Positions 57,437 to 64,000 of a stretch of DNA of 64,000 nucleotides are shown here, piece after piece; positions within the stretch are counted from its first letter, which is position 1, and each line of letters opens with the position of its first letter. A program made the position numbers and the translations under genes. Location: the NCBI GenBank assembly GCA_905220665.1, contig CAJNAR010000012.1:1-64000 (forward strand), written 5' to 3'. The notes below the pieces were generated by a model. That model searched no databases. It was given only the letters and a program-made list of their open reading frames with translations, and was not told where the DNA came from. The DNA comes from Albugo candida (lineage: Eukaryota > Oomycota > Peronosporomycetes > Albuginales > Albuginaceae).

Positions 57437-59179
57437 TAGTGTTTCTTAGATGCGCTTTACAAGGTCAATTCCAAAATGGCTTGATAAAGAGACAGAAGAA
57501 TGTAGATACGTATCTGATCCGACGAAGAAACAACACAACCTCACAGCAAAAACTGGTCTTGTTGCATTTATCGTTGACGTAACTATCTTATCGTTGCATC
57601 CTTCGGTCGATGCGCAACTATAATTTCGCAGAAACCTAAACATTATGTAGCCCCACACGAATCCAAATAAATTATCCGAATTGTTTATGCATTGAAAAAC
57701 TGATCGGATCAGTGTTACCGGGAAAGACGTTCCTGTAAGAGGTGTATTGATCAAATCTATGGATGAGAATTGAAGCACGGCAATATGTTGACAAATTCAT
57801 TAAGCTTCATTGCTGGACGTAGAGCACGGATCGAATATACCACTAAGTACGCTAGATTTTCCGACGATAGATGTATCGTATATCGCCGCCTTTGAGCGAT
57901 AATATGCAGTATAATGGGATCAAGGAGAAAGCTTATATAATGGTTTTGCGTTACAGAATTATGTGATGATTGTGTATCGAATATTGGCAACAGTACGGTT
58001 GAATTGATGCAGCAGATTGTGATTTCGACCGCCTGCTCTTTAGGTGTGAGCAGCATACCTGTAATACGGGTGGATGGATGGCGTACGACGCACCCGAAGA
58101 TATGAATAGGTTAGCATCATTTGTCAAACTAAATAATCCACTTGCTCCTTCTATAAGTTGATCTTCCACAACTAAGAATTTGTACTGTTCATCATCTGCG
58201 ATTCATCCATAAAATCCCGCTAGCTGATATGAGTCTACCACCTACGGGTAGACGCATTGCTCTTCATGGAAGCTGAAGTACACCGTCGGACTCAATACGT
58301 CCCTGAACAAGATCACGAGGTCATTCGGTGCGTTTTTGACTCCTACACATGACTCGACAGCATCCGTTGATTTTGTACCTGAAATATTGTTTCATCGATA
58401 TAGTAGCGTTTCACAAAATCTGTCAGGAGTATTTGTATGAGGATGAAAAGCACCAGGAAATCAAGTGCGAGGATTTTATTTTTTCCATCATGTCCTTACT
58501 GTCTTGAGTACTTCAAATCACGATCATCCAAAAACGATGTCACTGTCTCACTGAATGTAAGCCGCAAGACTTTACATCCGTCCATGGAGGTATCGAGCCG
58601 AGTATGAGTGCAAAATAAATTATGTAATTGATAAACTACTCGACTACTCACGCAAGAGAGTCCGTCTGATCGGAATGGCGCAGGTTGTTTCCCGGTGGTC
58701 TTTATGGCAGCAATTGCTTCTTATTAGAAATGTGCCCAATGTTTTTCGTTTATATCCAGTCAATAGCGTGACAATCATGAATCAAATCAACGTTTCATAG
58801 AGAGTAGAGAGAAAAGGTAAACGCAAGGCTTACATGTCAATGTTCTTGCCTGACAAGTCTGACGAGCGAAAGATCTCATGAGGAAGGTGCACAGACTGGC
58901 GTCAAATGCTTAAATTCAAAAAGATTCGGGATGCATTTACCAAAGCGGAACATACATTGAGCGGCTTAGCTCATAGAAAAAGAAAAGGCGTTTTGAAAAA
59001 CTGATTATAGAATCAGTTTGTTGTGGAATGTTCGCTTCTCCGCTAATAATGAATCCTAGCGCGACATATTGATAGGGTGCACCTCGACCACGAAGGTAGA
59101 TAACGCACTGTGTCCACCTCCAATATAAACATGGATGCATGCTCTTAGATGTTTTTTTCGTCCACACTAGATCGAAGCC
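57437..59179. other. Intergenic, no gene recognised
   Basis: Overlapping short ORFs on the - strand (57446-57778, 57757-58056, 57951-58169) have no recognisable domain and no convincing joins to the cysteine-rich gene. The rest shows nothing. Confidence 0.45.
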
Positions 59180-60121
59180 ATGGGGCGAAAGCCAGCTCTG
59201 ACCGAGTACGAGAAAGGGCAAATTGGCGCCCCTCGGTCGAACAAAGAAACTCTCTGGGCGATTTCTGCGACTCTTGGGCGCATCGTAAACGTCGTCACGC
59301 TTACTCAAGAAATCCCGATGGCTGTGGAATGGTAAAGAGCCCTGTAAGGAAGCCGAGTCTTGGTGCGCGTGATGAGTGGTGCGTCATCAAGGCCTCAATT
59401 AGCGATGATTTGTCCGCTGCTGCCATCGCCAACACCGTTAAACCACACGTGAGCAAGAGGACCGATTAGCGCTTGCACCAGAGAGCGCCTCATCTTTTCT
59501 ACAAGAAAATGAAGCCCACACCCAAACACACAAAGCGCCACCACATGGCACGGCTTGCATAGGCAAAACAGAAGCTCCAGGATTGCACTGACTGGGACCG
59601 AATCCTTTTTTGAACGAGAAGTGGTTCACGCTGAATGGTCCAGATGGTTGCAAGTATTATTGGCACTACATTCGGCCTGAAAGTTTTAGGACATTTTATA
59701 GCCGTCAAAGTGGAACGGTGGCATCATGGTCTGGGGTTGTTTCTCCGCAAAAGGATTGACGTCCCTGGCTACATTGAGTGATCGCCAGAACTCGTTCGGC
59801 TACCAGGAGACATTAACCAACTGTCTCTAATCTTTCTCAAATCGTGAACATCAAAATGGCTTCGAATTTCAGCAGGAGAACGCAAGTATCCATGCATCTA
59901 AATTGACTAGTGCGTTTCTCAAAGACCTCAACAACAACGTGATTTAGTGGCTTCTCTTTCACCGGACGTAAATCGGAAATAGAATCTCTGGGGAGACATT
60001 TGTCGTGCTGGTTACGGTAACGGGTGCCAGTATCACTCGGTTGACGAGCTTGAAGCTGCAGTCAGGAAAGCGTGATTAGAAATCAGTCAGAACGGCTATA
60101 TGCGCTCTTGTAATCGATGAG
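59180..60121 (+). pseudogene. Tc1/mariner-like transposase relic
   Basis: An ATG at 59180 begins MGRKPALTEYEKGQIGA, the usual start of Tc1-type transposases (helix-turn-helix paired-like domain). The frame stops after 51 codons. Later pieces match the catalytic domain: FTLNGPDGCKYYWHYIRPES near 59625-59690, a VASWSGVVS-like stretch (normally VMVWGAFS) near 59720, NLWGDICRAGYGNGCQY near 59990, and VDELEAAVRKA near 60050. Many stops and frameshifts are present. I could not identify terminal inverted repeats. Confidence 0.75.
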
Positions 60122-61282
60122 CGATCGCTGCTTGGAGGTGGTAGAGCTAGAGGGGTTCAAGGCTACCACTAGAAGAACCCTTAAAGCTTCAACGCACTTT
60201 TCAAAGTCGAGGAACGCGCAATAGAACAGGTGTTCTTTGTCGTTTGACACGGCCTATTTCCAATTTCTTGCTGATAAGTACGGATTGAAAACTCCGATTC
60301 CGACTTTGCGTGAAGATTCGGAACCGACGTGCTCATTTCGATTTTAATGGATGAAAACTGCAGCTATCCTAATCTTCTTCATATCTCCTTGAAAAACACG
60401 TGTCCCCATCTATATGGCGCGGAGTGTATATGATAGAGAGAAGCGACGGTCCTGGCCACAAGTGTAGTACAGTATTTGAGCAAAATAGGAAGTTTCATCC
60501 TCAACAGAGAGCCTACTGGTCTCTATCTCTCGATCATGATTCACGAAATATCCCAGCTTTGACTAATCATGCCAACATATTTCGCTCGTGACACAAATAT
60601 GGTGTACTGAGCACGGAATTACATGCGGCCGCATAAAAGAACGTGCTTAAGGCAACCATGTTAATGATAAAAAAAATCGATCTTGGCAGACGTTGCCTCA
60701 GATTAAGATAGACGGGGTGATGTCCCCAAAATATTTCTGCTTCTTATAAGCGCCGTGTTTCTCTCTCTTGGCAAGATCACCACAGAAACGTACTCTAACG
60801 CAAGGGCTGCGACCGTGTCTTGTTATGCGATTTATACATCTTGCACTGAGTCTTCCTCAACCCCTGTGATACTTCAAATCTTCATTATTTTTGGATAGTA
60901 TTTCCAGTTCTAAGTAGGCATCGCCATTAGTCAATTTGAAACCTTCACTGAACGCCAATACACACATATTTTCAAGCACGCAATATGATTACTCGAGACA
61001 TGCTCAAGTGGAGATGCAGGTCTTACTGCATCCATTTCGCATATCCGATCTGTAAGGCATACACACGAAATTGTAATCACCTTATTTGATATACAAGCAA
61101 TATTCTCAAAGTATTGAGATAAGATTCTAATGCACAATTCGTTCGGAGACAACTTGAAACACAATATCTCCTAAATGCGAGAGGCAAAGGGAATGTTTGG
61201 ATCAGGAAAACGGAACTCCGTACCAGTCAATTGGATCATGTCCAAACACAAGTTTCCTACACTCCAGATTTCTATTTTGAAG
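60122..61282. other. Intergenic, no gene recognised
   Basis: Short ORFs only (60400-60591 +, 60931-61164 -), with no RNA genes or repeats recognised. Confidence 0.45.
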
Positions 61283-62887
61283 TAACATCCACAGCAGACT
61301 CGGTACGATACGCTTGCGTTTGATCTAATTGCAATTCTTCCTTGCTCTTTTTTAAGACATGCGCCACAAAGGCGTCAAGGCGCGCAACGGGTAGAACAAG
61401 GACACCCAAATCATCATCAACCTTGCTTGCTGTAGATCGTGCGTCTGTAGCCGATATCTCTTCGTCACGGTCTAATGCGATACAAACGCCAATACGCTTT
61501 GCATTGGCACTTCAAGCATACAAGCGATTCCTTAATGGTAGTTCCAGCAGTGATCACGAGTCATCGATGATAAGCACGCTACGAGATGAATATATTGAAA
61601 ACCGCACTTGGATTTAACCCTCAAAACGTACCGATTTTTGTCTTGCTGGATCTCATCTCCAACCAAAACACCGCCTTCTAAGTAATATTTGACTTTTTTT
61701 TTCGAATGTATACGCACGGAACGTTAGTGCCATGTAACTGACTGCAAGCGATACTCACGAACACCACGAGCGTTATGCCTTTGTATGCCGGTCCAAAGAG
61801 CGCATCAAATTCGACTTCACTCGCCTTTGATGTTATCATTGGATAAGTAACTAATGTTAGTCGAGGTTGGCTTACGTGAATGCTCTGAGCATGAAGCGTC
61901 CCAATCAAGCCAAAGCGTTTCCCGTTCCAAACAGATCAGTATCGAAAAAATATGGACTGTGCCTGAACGCCACACTGCAAAGCCAAATCTAGAAGAATGA
62001 GAAAGAGTGCATCTTAGAAGTCGAATTGGATGCCACACGTTTGGAATGAGATGATTTATCCCTTCGTGCAACATTGCTAGCATCTCGGAAACTTTTCGCG
62101 GCGGCCTTTGGATCATTTGCCTGTGCGATTTCACGTTGAATTGAAAGTAAGAGACGTAATTTATCTTGACATATTCCAGCAAAAACAGCTTCTTTCAAAT
62201 TACTACCTTGAGCACCGAACCCTGGTGCTAGAATCCACATTTTTGAGCGATTGCACGTACTCGATTGAGTGTCTATATACAGACTTCAAGCAAGATACAA
62301 TGTTGACGCAAGTCGTACTTACCTCACAGTCGGTTGCACCACTAACTAGTCCAACATTATCATTGCCATTTCACGCGCCACATTTACGTGTAACACATTG
62401 GTACAACAACTCTATTGATGTCACTGAAAGTGTCTGGAAATCACTCGCGCTTTGATTGGACGCTCTACAAAGAACAAACCATCCATGTCACTTCATCTGA
62501 ACCAGCGAAGAATAGAGCTGTAGTCCTTATATGCGCCAGCATTATAGCATGCGCCTGGAGCTTCCCGAATGCGCTGACGGCGTACGCTGCTGCCGTGGTG
62601 CTTATATCGTCATATTTTGCGTCTAAGTGCACTAGATTGTCATTTGGGAACGCACGGATCCCCTTTTCGAGAGCGCGGATGACATCAGCGCCAAGGGCCT
62701 GAATAAGCGCGAGATTTCATTTGAACATCATAGCAAATTCACTGGTGCTCTGAATGATATTGATGGAGTACCCTTCCGCCAAATAAGCAGTCACCCTCTA
62801 GATGTCACTGACATGAGCATATAATCCTACTCATAGCAGTGAATCGATCGCAATGGCACGCGCACGGACGTGTTCGATAAAGCTCAT
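61283..62887 (-). pseudogene. UMPS: Decayed second copy of the fused UMP synthase gene
   Basis: The region aligns with 56110-54447 over its whole length, from MSF near 62887 to the last codons near 61283. All three introns remain in place, for example GTAAGC...AAAG before GCGAGT near 61815, so it arose by DNA duplication and not by reverse transcription. It has many frameshifts and stops. In the PRPP-binding motif, two extra bases turn GATGACGTTATAACC into GATGACTCGTGATCACT-like sequence (about 61555-61575), which destroys the phosphoribosyltransferase. The longest open pieces are 61989-62240 and 61817-62182. Confidence 0.9.
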
Positions 62888-63139
62888 TTCTGCTGAATGC
62901 TATACAATCAATATTCATTGGCACAAAATAATCCAAGCAAATAAAATCTGGGAGCGCCGATAATCACACCCCTCTTTAACTATTATCATCCCCCCATTTA
63001 TAGCCAATAAGATCATTCCGTGTCAATTCTACCAATCACGTTATAAAGCCAATATAATCATTCCGTATCAGTTCTACCAATCACGTTATTATTATAGTCG
63101 CGGGGAGTAATATCAATAGCTTTCAACCTCAAAGGCGTA

Positions 63140-64000
63140 GCTGTCTACTCAGTAGATGTTCGCCTAGTGTTTGGGCAGGTTCGCTTATTATGCCCTTTCA
63201 CTTGCTCTTCGGCTTTGGTTGTGTGAGGCTTCAACATCCTCAAAGAAGGATGGGTTCCGGCGCGTTGATAGCTGCAATTCTGAAGGGGCACGACGACGTG
63301 TACGAACTTCATTTGGTTCGTCAACTTCGAAATTTTACGTAGAATTCAAATCAACCAGTACTGTCTGTAGCTGCTTTTGCTGGTGCGGATCCATATCTGC
63401 ATGCGACGCACAACTGATTCGATTGTGTTCTCGAACACGTGTCCCACCTGTGCAGGAGCTTGATGAAGTGGCTGCTGCAACCACCAATGGTGGTCAACGT
63501 CAGAAACCGCTAGCGAAGTGACGTTTGCTATCATCGCCCGCAGCTTATGCTCGAAGGGTAGTCCCATTGACATGGAAAAGGCCCCAGGACACAATGTCTG
63601 GGAACCAGGTTGTATGACAAGCTGCTATTTCCCGTCCACCTAAAACATCAAACATTCAGCACGTAGAAAAATAAAGGAAAGGATGGCTCCCACTTGATTT
63701 GCATCGATTACCTTGAACAGAGCAAATGAAGAGATTTTCCCAACAACCGCAGGCAAGAAGTCTACCTGCAAGCGTATCGGTACCCTCAACATCTCCACAC
63801 TTATTTGCCGGCTAATCTCAATTCTCTGTGCCTCCCCTGCGAGCAAAATGTTACCATAAACACCGTGGAGATTGGCTGTGAATATCGCAATCCATTGTTT
63901 AAGAAATGCATGACTTTCTTCGACTCTGGAAGTAACAGCATGACCGTAATGTTCACCTTTGCTAATCCACGCTTTCACAAAATGCTGTCTGTGCCGTTGG
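63140..64000 (-). pseudogene. MULE-type transposase C-terminal part, runs off the window
   Basis: The - strand frame is open at the right edge (64000 to 63643). It reads VKAWISKGEHYGHAVTSRVE, then ESHAFLKQWI, the conserved part after the catalytic domain in oomycete and fungal Mutator-like transposases. After two in-frame stops near 63625-63642 the same frame continues with CPGAFSMSMGLPFEHKL and HHWWLQQPL, a SWIM-like Cys/His zinc region. Beyond 63340, in other frames, come RTRRRAPSELQLSTRRNPSFFE and the knuckle-like GHNKRTCPNTR. The stops and the frame change show decay. Confidence 0.75.

Overview
The window looks like a piece of an oomycete genome, probably an Albugo-like obligate parasite. 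Genus is inference. The evidence is: spliceosomal introns of only about 44-62 nt; a pyrimidine gene with orotidylate decarboxylase fused in front of orotate phosphoribosyltransferase, the order known from stramenopiles; a SPEF2-type flagellar gene, which implies swimming spores; and Tx1/L1-like, MULE and Tc1/mariner relics.

Layout. (1) 1-10.7 kb: three non-LTR retrotransposon copies lie head to tail on the + strand. The first two share a 3' tail, and the third carries both ORFs with several breaks. (2) 10.7-35.2 kb: gene-poor and repeat-rich. It holds one conserved gene (an AAGAB/p34-like adaptin-binding protein) and a family of four intact ORFs plus decayed copies. I read this family as pepsin-fold proteins that have lost the catalytic aspartate motifs. 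Parts of this stretch are duplicated on a 2.5-kb scale: 21.6-24.4 kb matches 32.9-35.1 kb. (3) 35.4-56.1 kb: compact housekeeping genes with mostly 16-450 bp between neighbours. In order these are tRNA-Ser(AGA), SART1/Snu66, fibrillarin, a secreted cysteine-containing protein, SPEF2, DPY30, SUMO, a KIX/F-box-like/leucine-rich-repeat protein, MPDU1, mitochondrial uL23, NAC-beta, RED/IK, mitochondrial mL49 and the fused UMP synthase. (4) 56.2-64 kb: a cysteine-rich unknown, a decayed Tc1/mariner transposase, a decayed second UMP synthase that keeps its introns, and a decayed MULE transposase running off the right edge.

The housekeeping block groups spliceosome (SART1, RED), rRNA and mitoribosome (fibrillarin, uL23m, mL49), nascent-chain (NAC-beta), glycosylation (MPDU1), chromatin/SUMO and pyrimidine genes. 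They share no single pathway. Introns were worked out by hand from GT(or GC)...AG sites, frame continuity and family conservation, so exon edges are predictions. No virus, CRISPR array or bacterial-type operon is seen.
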